Assembly (NCBI GenBank): GCA_963663285.2
Contig: CAXXNI010000002.1
Location: forward strand, 2,108,001-2,172,000
Origin: CAXXOK01 sp963663285
Lineage (GTDB): Bacteria; Bacillota; Clostridia; Christensenellales; Aristaeellaceae
Length of the DNA: 64,000 nt
Direction of reading: 5' to 3'
In this document: positions 33,619-42,557 of the stretch, in pieces
How the letters are laid out: each line of letters opens with the position of its first letter
How positions within the stretch are numbered: the stretch's first letter is position 1
Made by a program: the position numbers and the translations under genes
The notes under the pieces: model-generated
The model's input: only the letters and a program-made list of their open reading frames with translations
Database searches by the model: none
What the model was told of the DNA's origin: nothing

Positions 33619-34536
33619 CTATTCGCAAGTGGTCATCAGGGTTACATTGCCGACCACCGTCAGGGTTTCATCCGCAGGCAGCAGGAAATTATCGCCCCGC
33701 TTTACATCCTGCCCGCCCGCAATACCGGAGCCATCCACCACGCTGACCAGCTGGTAGCCGGGGAAGCGGAGCATCTGGCGGCCGTGAATCACCAGCTTGC
33801 GGATACAGAAGCTGTCGTTTTGGATGTAGGTGGTAATATCCGCATCCGGGGTGCTGATACACTGCGCATGCGGTGCGGCATTGCCGGGTTTTACGGAAAA
33901 ATCTACACATTCCACAGCCTGATCCACATGCAGCGGGCGCTCGTTGCCCTGCGCATCCTTGCGGTGATAATCATAAAAACGGTAGGTTACATCGGTCGCC
34001 TGCTGCACCTCGTAGGCGACCGCGCCACCCCGCAGCGCGTGCAGCGTTCCGGCGGGGATGTAGACAAAATCATCCTTTTTCACCGGCAGATGACCCATAA
34101 TATCATCCCACTGGTCCGCGCTGATTTTCCGGCGCAGCTCGCTTTCATCTGCGGTTTTTTGCCCATAGATAATTTCGCCGCTGTCGGGCACCTGCATAAA
34201 AGCCCACGCCTCGTTTTTTCCGCTGGCAAAACCGCTTCTCCTGGCAATTTCATCGCCGGGATGAATTTGAATACTCAAATCACTCACCGGCGCGATCAGC
34301 GAGATGATGTACGGAAACGCCTGATACCGGCTCTTGAATAGATTGGGCTGATTACGCCACAGATCGCCCAGTGTGCCGGGAAAATTAACCAGTTCGCTCT
34401 CGTCCCCCTGCTGGCAGCTGAATGCCCACGCCTGCCCAATCGTGCCCGGCATATCCTGATAACCAAAATAATCAGCCAGTTTCGTGCCGCCCCAAATGGC
34501 GGGACGCGGTACGGGCTTGGTAAAATACAAGCACAT
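33619..34536 (-). CDS. manA: Mannose-6-phosphate isomerase, class I
   Basis: A 305-aa short-form class I phosphomannose isomerase, interconverting mannose-6-P and fructose-6-P. Features are RPAIWGGTKLADYFGY at the start, the zinc motif LSIQIHPGDEIARR (about 90-103), KNEAWAFMQ (zinc Glu), DDFVYIPAGTLHALRGG (cupin His) and VTYRFYDYHRKD near the active-site Arg. It lies between the ROK kinase (33-bp gap) and the epimerase. The operon would phosphorylate a hexose and bring it to fructose-6-P. The distinct 600-aa protein at 6344 is a separate, longer relative. Confidence 0.92.
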   Translation of the reverse strand: MCLYFTKPVPRPAIWGGTKLADYFGYQDMPGTIGQAWAFSCQQGDESELVNFPGTLGDLWRNQPNLFKSRYQAFPYIISLIAPVSDLSIQIHPGDEIARRSGFASGKNEAWAFMQVPDSGEIIYGQKTADESELRRKISADQWDDIMGHLPVKKDDFVYIPAGTLHALRGGAVAYEVQQATDVTYRFYDYHRKDAQGNERPLHVDQAVECVDFSVKPGNAAPHAQCISTPDADITTYIQNDSFCIRKLVIHGRQMLRFPGYQLVSVVDGSGIAGGQDVKRGDNFLLPADETLTVVGNVTLMTTCE

Positions 34537-34569
34537 TGAAAAAACCCCTTCTTTGCTGTCTTTTCTTAT

Positions 34570-35511
34570 TTATATAATGTTTTCGCGACTTAAAAAGGCC
34601 GCGCCTACCATCGGCGCATAACTGCCCAGCTTAGCGCGCATTACCACCGGCTCGTAATGGTTAGCCCATGCGGGGTAGCCATAGCCGCGGATTTTCGCGG
34701 GCAGGGGATCGATCATCAGCTTTTCGTGCGTACACATACCGCCGCTGATGGTGATAATGCGCACGGAAAGTATGTTCATCATCATTGCCAGTCCCCGCGC
34801 CAGCTTATCCACGCTGTCCTGAATCAAGCCCATAGCCGCGTCGTCGCCTTCGTAAGCCATTTCAAAAACGGTCTCGCTCTTTTGCGGCCTGCCCGCAAAG
34901 TGATCGGGAAACAGCTCCATCGCCTGTTCCAGTATGCCGGTGCCGGAGGCATAGGTTTCCAAACAGCCGCGGCGGCCGCAGCTGCAGGCCCGCCCGTCCG
35001 GTACCACCATGGTATGGCCGATCTCCCCGGCCGTATTCATCGGACCGCCGTATACATGCCCGTTTAAAATCACGCCGCAGCCAATGCCGGTTCCCAGCGT
35101 GAGGCACAACATACTGTCCCACTTTTTTTGCTGCCCAAACAGGTATTCCGCCCACGCTGCTGCCCAGGAATCCTGCACTACGGTCACCCTGCGCGCCCAG
35201 TGCTCCTGAAAATAATCCGCCAGCGGCACGTTTTCCCCAAAGAGGTTGGAGCTGTACCGCACAATGCCTTCGCGGTAGTCCGCGGTACCGGGAATGCCCA
35301 CGCCCACATGGTGGATGTCTTCCATCGTCAGGGCGTTGCGTGCAAGGCACGTTTCCACGCGGCGGCAAATTTCCGCCACCAGCTTTTGCGCGCCGCCCGC
35401 CTCCCGGGACGCAATGGACTCACAGTCCACAATGGCGCCATCCTCGCCGATGATGCCCATGTTCACTTTGGTACCGCCGATGTCTATGCCAAGTCGGTAG
35501 GTCTTTCCCAT
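34570..35511 (-). CDS. ROK-family sugar kinase (zinc type)
   Basis: A 313-aa ROK kinase. YRLGIDIGGTKVNMGIIGEDG is the ATP phosphate-1 motif; GIPGTADYREGIV and VVQDSWAAAWAEY carry the catalytic Asp region (QD here instead of ND); LCLTLGTGIGCGVILNG is phosphate-2; AGEIGHTMVVPDG plus CSCGRRGCLETYAS is the zinc motif; and ITISGGMCTHEKL closes the site. Substrates of the family include glucose, mannose, allose and ManNAc. With manA next in the operon, mannose is the simplest guess, allose a second. The ATG at 35511 is behind GGAGAAAAG. It is divergent from its likely repressor, the ROK regulator at 35744. Confidence 0.9.
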   Translation of the reverse strand: MGKTYRLGIDIGGTKVNMGIIGEDGAIVDCESIASREAGGAQKLVAEICRRVETCLARNALTMEDIHHVGVGIPGTADYREGIVRYSSNLFGENVPLADYFQEHWARRVTVVQDSWAAAWAEYLFGQQKKWDSMLCLTLGTGIGCGVILNGHVYGGPMNTAGEIGHTMVVPDGRACSCGRRGCLETYASGTGILEQAMELFPDHFAGRPQKSETVFEMAYEGDDAAMGLIQDSVDKLARGLAMMMNILSVRIITISGGMCTHEKLMIDPLPAKIRGYGYPAWANHYEPVVMRAKLGSYAPMVGAAFLSRENII

Positions 35512-35629
35512 TCTTTTCTCCTCCAGACGACAGGATCACGGAAAATTCAGGCAGCAAACGCGAAAAACGCGCCATCCCGTAAGGTTTTGCGGTGATGGCC
35601 GTTGTTGCTGCGTGTGTTTGCTCCCTACA

Positions 35630-35716
35630 ATTATACCATAGCGGAGAGATAATTCAATAATTTTGTAAAACTAATTTAGAATATATCTTTACAAAAGTCT
35701 GAAGCCCTGCTATAAT
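35630..35716. promoter_or_regulatory. Divergent promoters with inverted-repeat operator
   Basis: Plus strand: TTTACA (35688-35693), 17 bp, TATAAT (35711-35716), for the ROK repressor gene. Minus strand: TTGAAT (35657-35652), 16 bp, TATAAT (35635-35630), for the kinase operon. Between them TTTTGTAAA (35661-35669) and TTTACAAAA (35688-35696) form a perfect 9-bp inverted repeat that overlaps the plus -35, a good candidate operator of the ROK repressor. Confidence 0.72.
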
Positions 35717-35743
35717 GATTTTGAAATTGGGGAGGGGACGGCA

Positions 35744-36976
35744 ATGACAAGCGAATCCTCACGCAGCGGAAAAGGGAATAATATCAAGCTGGTTAAGGAA
35801 GCCAATAAATATCTCATCATGCAGTGCATCATCAAATGCGCCCCGGTATCCACCGAGGATATTGTTAAGCGCACCAACCTCAGCCGCCCGACGGTGTTGA
35901 ATGTGATGCGGGATTTGCTGGACGATCAACTGATCGTTAAAACCGGCTTCTCGGAATCCAGCGGCGGGCGCGCCGCCGCGTTGTGGGGCCTAAACGGCAC
36001 CCGGCATCTGGCGCTGGGGATCGATTTTGAATTTCCCAAGGTACGCATGGTGATTGCCAATATGAAAAGCGAAATATTGGCCGCTAAAACCATCGCCTAC
36101 CCCCAAAGCATTCAAAAGGATGCCTTGCTGCAAAACCTTTACCAGGAACTAAACCGGTTTATTGATACCTCCGGCATTGACCGGGCGGACATCGATGGCG
36201 CAGGCATCGGCCTGCCCGGCGTAATCGACACCGTAAACGGCGTATCCATGAACATTGAGCGTATCCACGGCTGGCACGATGTAAGCATACAGCATGGGCT
36301 GGAAGAGCATTTGCAAATGCCTGTATACATTAAAAACGACGTGCACCTGATGGGATTGGTGGAAAAACGCCTGTATCTGGGCGATGAGGTGAAGGATTTT
36401 ATTTATATCGGCTTTCGCTCCGGTATCGGCAGCATCACCTACCAGCAGGGCCGCCCCATGCGCGGGGAAAAAGGCAATGCGGGGTTCATCGGCCATACGA
36501 CACTCAACCCCACCGGCCCCGCCTGCTGCTGCGGCAGCCGCGGCTGTCTGGACGTATATGCCAGCAAGCTCTCCATCGCCGAACGCTACGCGCAGGAGCG
36601 CAGCGAAGCGGGCAATCCGCTGTCTGGCGATACCGAGCCGGATTTCGACCAGCTGGTAGCCTTGTCCGCACAGGGCGATAAGCTGGCTGAAAAAGTGCTT
36701 CGCGAAGCCGGGTTTTACCTGGGCATCGCGATTGCCAACATCATCAAAACCGTGGAGATCGCCCGCGTCGTTGTCGGCGGCAGCCCCGCGCTCTGCGGCA
36801 GCGTGCTGCTCAAGGCCGCGGAAGCATCCATGAAACAATACCTTACCGACAGCCTGGATGTTTCGGTATCGCTCACCCCCGGCCGCCTGCCGGAGGCGGA
36901 ATACGCGCTGGGCGGGTGTCTGCTTGTGTTTGACCACCTGTTCGCCAAGCCGAAACTTTCCTTATCTATGGTTTAA
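35744..36976 (+). CDS. ROK-family transcriptional repressor (NagC/XylR type)
   Basis: A 410-aa regulator. The N-terminal winged HTH (about 15-80) reads EANKYLIMQCIIKCAPVSTEDIVKRTNLSRPTVLNVMRDLL-type sequence. The ROK sugar-binding domain (about 90-400) follows, with LALGIDFEFPKVRMVIAN, AGIGLPGVIDTVNG, IKNDVHLMGLVE, FIYIGFRSGIGSITY and the zinc motif CCCGSRGCLDVYAS. The ATP-binding loop is not kinase-like (IDFEFPK in place of DGGTK), as expected for a regulator. Divergent from the ROK kinase-manA operon and upstream of an ABC importer, it probably represses both until its sugar is present, and autoregulates through the inverted repeat in the promoter. Confidence 0.9.
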   Translation: MTSESSRSGKGNNIKLVKEANKYLIMQCIIKCAPVSTEDIVKRTNLSRPTVLNVMRDLLDDQLIVKTGFSESSGGRAAALWGLNGTRHLALGIDFEFPKVRMVIANMKSEILAAKTIAYPQSIQKDALLQNLYQELNRFIDTSGIDRADIDGAGIGLPGVIDTVNGVSMNIERIHGWHDVSIQHGLEEHLQMPVYIKNDVHLMGLVEKRLYLGDEVKDFIYIGFRSGIGSITYQQGRPMRGEKGNAGFIGHTTLNPTGPACCCGSRGCLDVYASKLSIAERYAQERSEAGNPLSGDTEPDFDQLVALSAQGDKLAEKVLREAGFYLGIAIANIIKTVEIARVVVGGSPALCGSVLLKAAEASMKQYLTDSLDVSVSLTPGRLPEAEYALGGCLLVFDHLFAKPKLSLSMV

Positions 36977-37059
36977 TGTTTCCGGAAATGCTGGCCAGAT
37001 CTCCGGGAACATAAAATAAAGCAACCAGTAATCCAGTTCATCTGCAAAGGAGTGTAGGT

Positions 37060-38352
37060 ATGAAAAAGGTAATTTCCTTACTGCTTACCATTACGTTGGT
37101 TTTCACCCTGGGTCTCGCTTTCGCCAGCGCTGAGGACAGCGGCCTAACCGGCGAGTTCACCGTACTTCATTTCAACAACGAGGCCGACACGGCCGGCACT
37201 TCGTACGGCTTCTGGCAGGCAGCCAAAGCGTTTGAAGCCGCCAATCCCGGCGTAACCATCAACTACGAGTTCGTAGCCCACGATGATTACGAAGCGTACA
37301 TCAACACCCTGATGGCCGGCGACAGCCTGCCCGATGTGTACCTCATCAAGGGCGATCTGGTGTCCACCATGGCGGATGCCGATATCATCTACCCTGAAGA
37401 GTCCATCATTCAGGAAGATGCCGATTGGTACGCCCAGTACGTGCCCGGCGCTTTCTCCGACGGCTCCGGCTACACTGTGCCTTTCCAGGTGCAGGCCAAC
37501 TGCGTAGTCGTTTACAACCAGGCGATCTTCGACGAGTGCGGCGTGGACAGCTTCCCCGCCACCTACGACGAACTGCTTGCGGATATTCCGAAGTTCCTGG
37601 AAAAAGGCTACACCCCCATCGGTCTGGGCAACGGCGGCCAGTGGCTCGCGCCCTCCTGCCTGCTGAACACCTTCTGCTACCGCTACGTGGATGACACGTG
37701 GTTCAGCAGCCTGCGCAACGGTGAAGGCGCTGCCTGGACGGACGACGCGATCGTAAACGCGCTCACCGATTTCCAGAACCTCGCGCTGGCCGGTGCTTTC
37801 AACGAGGATATGAACTCGTTGGATCAGGACGGCATGTATCAGCTCTATTACAACCAGAAATGCGCTATGATTATCAATGGCGCATGGATGATCGGCGAAA
37901 TGACCACCAATTGCCCCGAAGAACTGCGTGCCAGCACCCACGTTGCACTGATGCCCGCGGTTGAAGGCGGCTTGGGCGGCACCAGCAACACCGCCGGCGG
38001 CGCCGGCTGGGGCTGGACGGTTAACAAGTCCGTCACCGGCGACAACTATGACGCCGTACAGGCTTTCCTCAAGGCGATCACCACAGGTGATTATGCCAAC
38101 AACGCACTTTCCATGGGCTTCTTCTCCGCTGCCACCACCGGCGAAGTGGACGAATCCGCACTGGATCCGATCTTCGTTGAGTACTGGAAACTGGAAGAAA
38201 CCATGAACTTCCTGCCCATCTGGGACGTAGTTCTGCCCGCCTCCTTCGGCTCCGGCGAATACTACGCCAGCACGCAGGAACTGCTGATCAACGCTGTTTC
38301 GCCCACTGATATGGCGCAGCGTTTGCAGGATGCCTGGGAAGCTGCCCAGTAA
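37060..38352 (+). CDS. Sugar ABC transporter substrate-binding protein (family 1)
   Basis: A 430-aa MalE/UgpB-like binding protein. The signal peptide MKKVISLLLTITLVFTLGLAFASA is followed by EFTVLHFNNEADTAG, FEAANPGVTINYEFVAHDDYEAYINTLMAGDSLPDVYLIKGD, and the C-terminal GGAGWGWTVNKSV loop. No lipobox Cys is present. GGAG precedes the ATG at 37060. A short stem (36977-36985 with 37003-37011) begins at the repressor stop and may attenuate transcription into this gene. Two permease genes follow after a gap holding GC-rich hairpins. The ligand is probably an oligosaccharide of the sugar sensed by the ROK repressor. Confidence 0.93.
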   Translation: MKKVISLLLTITLVFTLGLAFASAEDSGLTGEFTVLHFNNEADTAGTSYGFWQAAKAFEAANPGVTINYEFVAHDDYEAYINTLMAGDSLPDVYLIKGDLVSTMADADIIYPEESIIQEDADWYAQYVPGAFSDGSGYTVPFQVQANCVVVYNQAIFDECGVDSFPATYDELLADIPKFLEKGYTPIGLGNGGQWLAPSCLLNTFCYRYVDDTWFSSLRNGEGAAWTDDAIVNALTDFQNLALAGAFNEDMNSLDQDGMYQLYYNQKCAMIINGAWMIGEMTTNCPEELRASTHVALMPAVEGGLGGTSNTAGGAGWGWTVNKSVTGDNYDAVQAFLKAITTGDYANNALSMGFFSAATTGEVDESALDPIFVEYWKLEETMNFLPIWDVVLPASFGSGEYYASTQELLINAVSPTDMAQRLQDAWEAAQ

Positions 38353-38362
38353 CATCCCTTCC

Positions 38363-38467
38363 GCGGCAAACGGCGCATCCGCGCCGTTTGCCGCCCAAAG
38401 TGTATCCATTCGGGCTGCTGCGGTTCGGAAATCCGGAAGAGGGCCAGCCTTCTGCCCGCCGCAGCAG
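38363..38467 (+). repeat. GC-rich hairpins between binding-protein and permease genes
   Basis: A perfect 14-bp stem with a 4-nt loop (38363-38376 with 38381-38394), without a T tract, is followed by a second stem (38415-38423 with 38459-38467) and then CTTGTTTTTG. Such elements usually stabilise the binding-protein mRNA and lower permease expression. Confidence 0.65.
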
Positions 38468-38529
38468 TCCGCTTGTTTTTGAGTAACGATATGTTGTGTC
38501 CATAACGTATCAGAACACAGGAGGAGCAA

Positions 38530-39420
38530 ATGAACATTAGGGAACTTAACAACACGAGACAAAAGGTACTCGTATATTCGTTGGTTCTGATACCGTTTTT
38601 ACTGTTCTGCTATATCCTCATCGTTCCGTTGGGAACCTCCGTCTATTACAGCCTGTGCACCTGGAAGGGCATCGGCGACCCCAAATTCGTAGGCTTTGCT
38701 AACTATTTAAAACTTTATAAAGACAGCAATTTCTGGCTCGTAGTCAAAAACACTTTGGTCTACTCCCTGTACTGCACAATCGGGCAGGTCGGCATCGCGC
38801 TGGTTATTTCGTTGCTGCTGACAGGGAAAAAACTGATCCTTCGCGCTTTCCACCGCGCCGTCATCTTTTTCCCGGTCGTCATGGCGCCGGTTGTCGTCGG
38901 TTTTGTGTGGAAAATCGCATATAACGCCGATTATGGTTTTATTAACACCATTTTGTCGGCTCTGGGTATGGAAAACCTCATCCACTTCTGGCTGGATGAT
39001 GTCAATATTGTGCTTGGCTCCGTTTCGGTCCCTGTTATCTGGCAATACATCGGCCTGTATATGGTCATGCTGCTCAGCGCCATTACCAGCATTCCCACCG
39101 AGGTATACGAATGCGCCGAGCTGGACGGTGCGGACGGCATTAAAAAATCCTTCTACATCACCTTGCCGATGATCTGGGATACGCTGAAGATCGTTATCAT
39201 TCTGGTTGCGTCGGGCACAATGAAGATTTACGATCACATTTATGTGCTGACCGGCGGCGGACCGGGCCGCTCCTCCATGTCGATGGCGGTATACGCTTAC
39301 CAGAACACCTTTAAATTCGGCAAGTTCGGGTACGGCGCAGCCATTGCCGTCGTCATCCTGATCATCGCGCTGATCATCGGCGTGCTGGTGCAATTCATCA
39401 TGGGGAGGAAGAAGATATGA
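38530..39420 (+). CDS. Sugar ABC transporter permease (MalF/UgpA type)
   Basis: A 296-aa CUT1 permease with six predicted membrane segments, beginning LVLIPFLLFCYILIVPLGTSVYYSL. FVGFANYLKLYKDSNFWLVVKNTLVYSL is the usual second block, and the EAA loop is TEVYECAELDGADGIKKSFYITLPM with a conserved Gly. VLTGGGPGRSSMSMAVYAYQNTF is the typical end. The ATG at 38530 is preceded by AGGAGG. The stop overlaps the next permease start (ATGA), so the pair is coupled. It works with the binding protein at 37060; the ATPase is not encoded here. Confidence 0.95.
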   Translation: MNIRELNNTRQKVLVYSLVLIPFLLFCYILIVPLGTSVYYSLCTWKGIGDPKFVGFANYLKLYKDSNFWLVVKNTLVYSLYCTIGQVGIALVISLLLTGKKLILRAFHRAVIFFPVVMAPVVVGFVWKIAYNADYGFINTILSALGMENLIHFWLDDVNIVLGSVSVPVIWQYIGLYMVMLLSAITSIPTEVYECAELDGADGIKKSFYITLPMIWDTLKIVIILVASGTMKIYDHIYVLTGGGPGRSSMSMAVYAYQNTFKFGKFGYGAAIAVVILIIALIIGVLVQFIMGRKKI

Positions 39421-40265
39421 CGACGCGTAAGCATTTCTCCGTGCGTAGTTTTCTTTCCAGATTGCTCATCAACATACCGGTTTGGCTTTTATCCATCAGC
39501 TGTATTTTTCCGGTGGTGTGGCTGGTATACTCTTCGTTGAAATCCCAGCAGGAATTTGCCGTTTCCTCGCTGTCGCTGCCCACGCAGCTGCATTTCAGCA
39601 ACTATGCCGAGGCGTTTGCCACCGCCAATTTCGGCACGTTTGTGTTTAACAGCGCCAAAAACGGATTCCTGTCGCTGATCATCGTTGTGATTATTTCCTT
39701 TGTAATGGGCTACCTGATCTCGCGCTACCGCTTTCGCGGGCGCAATCTGGTGTATCTGGTGCTGATGGCCGGAATTATGATTCCCGTACACGCGCTGATG
39801 GTGCCGCTGTTTATCCAGTTCAAGGGGCTGGGCGCGCTCAACAAATGGTTTACGCTCATCCCGGTGTATGTAGCCTTTGAAATCCCGGTTTCCGTCTTTT
39901 TAATCGACAGTTACTTAAAAGGGGTATCCACCGACATGGAGGATGCCGCTTCCATCGACGGGGCGGGCATGCTGCGAACGATGTTCAGCATTATCATGCC
40001 GATTTGTAAACCCGTGATGGCTACGGTCATCATTCTCACGTTTATGCATGTGTGGAACGAATTCCCCTTTGCGCAGATACTGGTATCCAGCAAGGAGCTG
40101 AAAACCATACCGGTCGGGCTGACGTATTTCACCACCGACCACTCGACCGATTACACGCTGCTCATGGCTGCGCTGTCTATGGCGACGCTGCCGGTCATCC
40201 TGATCTATCTGGCGTTTTATAACAAGATCATGGAAGGTATGATGGCGGGCGCTATCAAGGGTTGA
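39417..40265 (+). CDS. Sugar ABC transporter permease (MalG/UgpE type)
   Basis: A 282-aa CUT1 permease. An N-terminal membrane segment (IPVWLLSISCIFPVVWLVYSSLKSQQEF) is followed by FSNYAEAFATANFGTFVFNSAKNG, GIMIPVHALMVPLFIQFKGLG, the EAA loop DMEDAASIDGAGMLRTMFSIIMPI and the C-terminal MMAGAIKG, all standard. It overlaps the preceding gene by 4 bases and is followed by the GHL6-type glycosidase after 82 bases, giving an import-then-hydrolyse operon. Confidence 0.95.
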   Translation: MTTRKHFSVRSFLSRLLINIPVWLLSISCIFPVVWLVYSSLKSQQEFAVSSLSLPTQLHFSNYAEAFATANFGTFVFNSAKNGFLSLIIVVIISFVMGYLISRYRFRGRNLVYLVLMAGIMIPVHALMVPLFIQFKGLGALNKWFTLIPVYVAFEIPVSVFLIDSYLKGVSTDMEDAASIDGAGMLRTMFSIIMPICKPVMATVIILTFMHVWNEFPFAQILVSSKELKTIPVGLTYFTTDHSTDYTLLMAALSMATLPVILIYLAFYNKIMEGMMAGAIKG

Positions 40266-40347
40266 TTCTTTTCACGGCAAGGGCGCGCTTTGGCCGCAGC
40301 CGTACGGAAGATAATGTTGAGCGGGCAGCAACAGGAGGGCAATCTAT

Positions 40348-42387
40348 ATGTGGATTGAGAACAATTACCGCAGGAACCTGATGGATATGCACATCGACGA
40401 CTGGAACGAGGAGTTTCTTTCCAAAATCAACTGCGACGAGTATGTGGAAGCGCTGGCTGATGCGGGCGTGCAGGCCGCCATGGTTAAAGCCAAGCCGCAC
40501 ACGGGCCTTTGCTACTGGCCGTGCGATACGGGCCGTATGCATAAGGGACTGAAGGGCAAGGATTTTCTGGGCGAGATGATTGAAAAATGCCACAATCACG
40601 ACATTGCCGTGATTGCGTATTTCACGCAGATTTTTGATAACTGGGCGTACGATAACCATCCGGATTGGCGGCTGGTCGCGCCGGACGGCAAGACCTTCCG
40701 CGAATACCGCCACCGCGACCAGTTCCGCAACGGCCGCTACGGCATCGTTTGCCCCAACAACCCCGATTATCGCGCCTATGTGAAAACGAATTTGCAGGAA
40801 TTGAACCGCAAGTACGATTTTGAAGGTATGTTTTTAGATATGACCTTCTGGCCGGACATTTGCTATTGCCCGCACTGCCGCAAGCGCTGGTTTGAGGAAA
40901 CGGGCATGGAACTGCCCCGCAAGATCGACTGGACGGATGAAAACTTCCGCCGGTATGCCTACACGCTGGATGTGTGGATGGCGGATTACGCCAAGTTTGC
41001 CACTGCCTGTGTAAAGGAAATCAAGCCTGATGTGACGATTGAGCATCAATTTTCCATGATTACATCCACCTGGTTCCACGGCAGCTCCGAAATGCTGACC
41101 GAGGCGGTGGATTATTCCGGCGGCGACTACTACGGCGGCTTTTTACAGCAGACCTTTATCAACAAATACTATAAAAACGCCTCTCCGAACCTGCCCTTCA
41201 TCTACCACACGGGCCGGTGCGACCCGGAGCTGAACATGCACACCACCACTAAAACGCCCGAAGAGCTGACCCTGCACGTGATTACGGCGCTGGTGCACAA
41301 CGGCGCGTTCCTGCTGGTGGACGCCATCAACCCGGACGGCAGCATTGTGCCCGCCGTGTACCACAATTTAATGAAGGGCATCTACGCCAACACCAAGCAG
41401 TACGAGCCGTACGTAAGCGGTAAGTTCAACACCGACGTGGGCATTTGGTTTGCCAGCCACGCCAAGTACGACCCCGCCGAAACCGGGCTGGATACGACGG
41501 AGAAAACCTTCGACTCCAGCTCGTTTATGGACGCGTATACCAAAATGGCGTCCATCCTGCGCGAGAATAACATTCCCTTTGAAGTGCTTGCTACCAAGAA
41601 CATCCGCGACTACAAGGGCAAAGCCATCCTGATCTGCAATGTACCTCACATCCGCGATGAGGAGATGGACGCGCTGGAAGCCTACGTACAGGGCGGCGGC
41701 AGCCTGTACATCTCCGGCCCTATCGGCCACGCCAAGCTGGAAAAGTTGCTGGGCGCCAAAGTAACGGGGATGACGCAGCATAACTTTACGTATATGGATC
41801 CCACCGCCGCAGGCAGCGATATTTTCGCCGGTTTCTCCAAGCTGGCGCCGCTTACCGTAGCGCGGGCGCAGTATCAGGCGGAGATTACCAACCCCGAGGG
41901 GCTTACGGTGCTGGCTACCCGTACTTTACCCTATACACCGACCGATACCGACCAGTTTGCGGCGATCCACTCCAATCCCCCGGGCATCCACACCATCGAG
42001 CCCTGCGTGCTCAAACGACCGCTGGGCAAAGGCGCGATCATCTGGGCTGCCGCCGCCATCGAGACGGAGCGCCCGCACATGAGCCGCCGCGCGGTATGCA
42101 ACCTGATAAAATCGTTGGTGGACGTTCCCACCTTCACCTCCAACGCGCCGAAGTTCGTGGAAGTGATCAACTGGGAGAAGGACGGGCACAGCTATTTCGC
42201 CGTCATTAACCAGCAGGAGGAAAGCCCCATCGTACCCATGTACGACGTATGGGTGGATCTCCCCGGCGAAGGCCACACCGCGGCGCTGCTGCCCGGCGGA
42301 GAAGCCCTGCCTGTAGAAGTATGCGGCGGTAATACCCGCATTAGACTGCCCAAGCTGGATCTGTTCCTGATGTTCGAGGTCAAGTAA
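40348..42387 (+). CDS. GHL6-type putative glycoside hydrolase, cytoplasmic
   Basis: A 679-aa protein with no signal peptide. The N-terminal 150 residues match the hypothetical glycosyl hydrolase 6 (GHL6) pattern: VQAAMVKAKPHTGLCYWPC, GEMIEKCHNHDIAVIAYFT, NHPDWRLVAPDGK. A TIM barrel continues with YDFEGMFLDMTFWPDICYCPHCRKRW, where Asp and a Cys pair stand out, then VTIEHQFSM (candidate Glu) and DYSGGDYYGG. Residues about 400-560 look like a beta-galactosidase trimerisation (glutamine-amidotransferase-like) domain, and the C-terminus is beta-rich. It is distantly related to GH29/GH42-type enzymes. It ends the ROK-repressor operon and would act on the saccharide brought in by the upstream transporter. 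The activity is unknown. Confidence 0.72.
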   Translation: MWIENNYRRNLMDMHIDDWNEEFLSKINCDEYVEALADAGVQAAMVKAKPHTGLCYWPCDTGRMHKGLKGKDFLGEMIEKCHNHDIAVIAYFTQIFDNWAYDNHPDWRLVAPDGKTFREYRHRDQFRNGRYGIVCPNNPDYRAYVKTNLQELNRKYDFEGMFLDMTFWPDICYCPHCRKRWFEETGMELPRKIDWTDENFRRYAYTLDVWMADYAKFATACVKEIKPDVTIEHQFSMITSTWFHGSSEMLTEAVDYSGGDYYGGFLQQTFINKYYKNASPNLPFIYHTGRCDPELNMHTTTKTPEELTLHVITALVHNGAFLLVDAINPDGSIVPAVYHNLMKGIYANTKQYEPYVSGKFNTDVGIWFASHAKYDPAETGLDTTEKTFDSSSFMDAYTKMASILRENNIPFEVLATKNIRDYKGKAILICNVPHIRDEEMDALEAYVQGGGSLYISGPIGHAKLEKLLGAKVTGMTQHNFTYMDPTAAGSDIFAGFSKLAPLTVARAQYQAEITNPEGLTVLATRTLPYTPTDTDQFAAIHSNPPGIHTIEPCVLKRPLGKGAIIWAAAAIETERPHMSRRAVCNLIKSLVDVPTFTSNAPKFVEVINWEKDGHSYFAVINQQEESPIVPMYDVWVDLPGEGHTAALLPGGEALPVEVCGGNTRIRLPKLDLFLMFEVK

Positions 42388-42473
42388 CACCGCGTGGGAT
42401 ATAATCCCATGCCATCCCACAGCCGCCAACGCCCATTGGGTTTTTGGAGCAGGCTGGACAACCAAATACAACA

Positions 42474-42515
42474 AACCGGCAAGGTTCCCGTAGCGGGATG
42501 ACTTGCCGGTTTTTC
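42474..42515. terminator. Terminator between convergent glycosidase and PrpR-like genes
   Basis: A 10-bp stem (AACCGGCAAG at 42474-42483 with CTTGCCGGTT at 42502-42511), plus a small inner stem, leads into TTTTTCTT on the plus strand. Confidence 0.88.
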
Positions 42516-42557
42516 TTAGCTTTATTCAGTTGATCCAAACGCTTTGCGGCGTCTGGT

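Noticed and set aside
37144..38562. Minus-strand open frame (472 codons) opposite the binding protein
   Set aside because: The plus strand encodes a binding protein with signal peptide; the shadow has no start signal.
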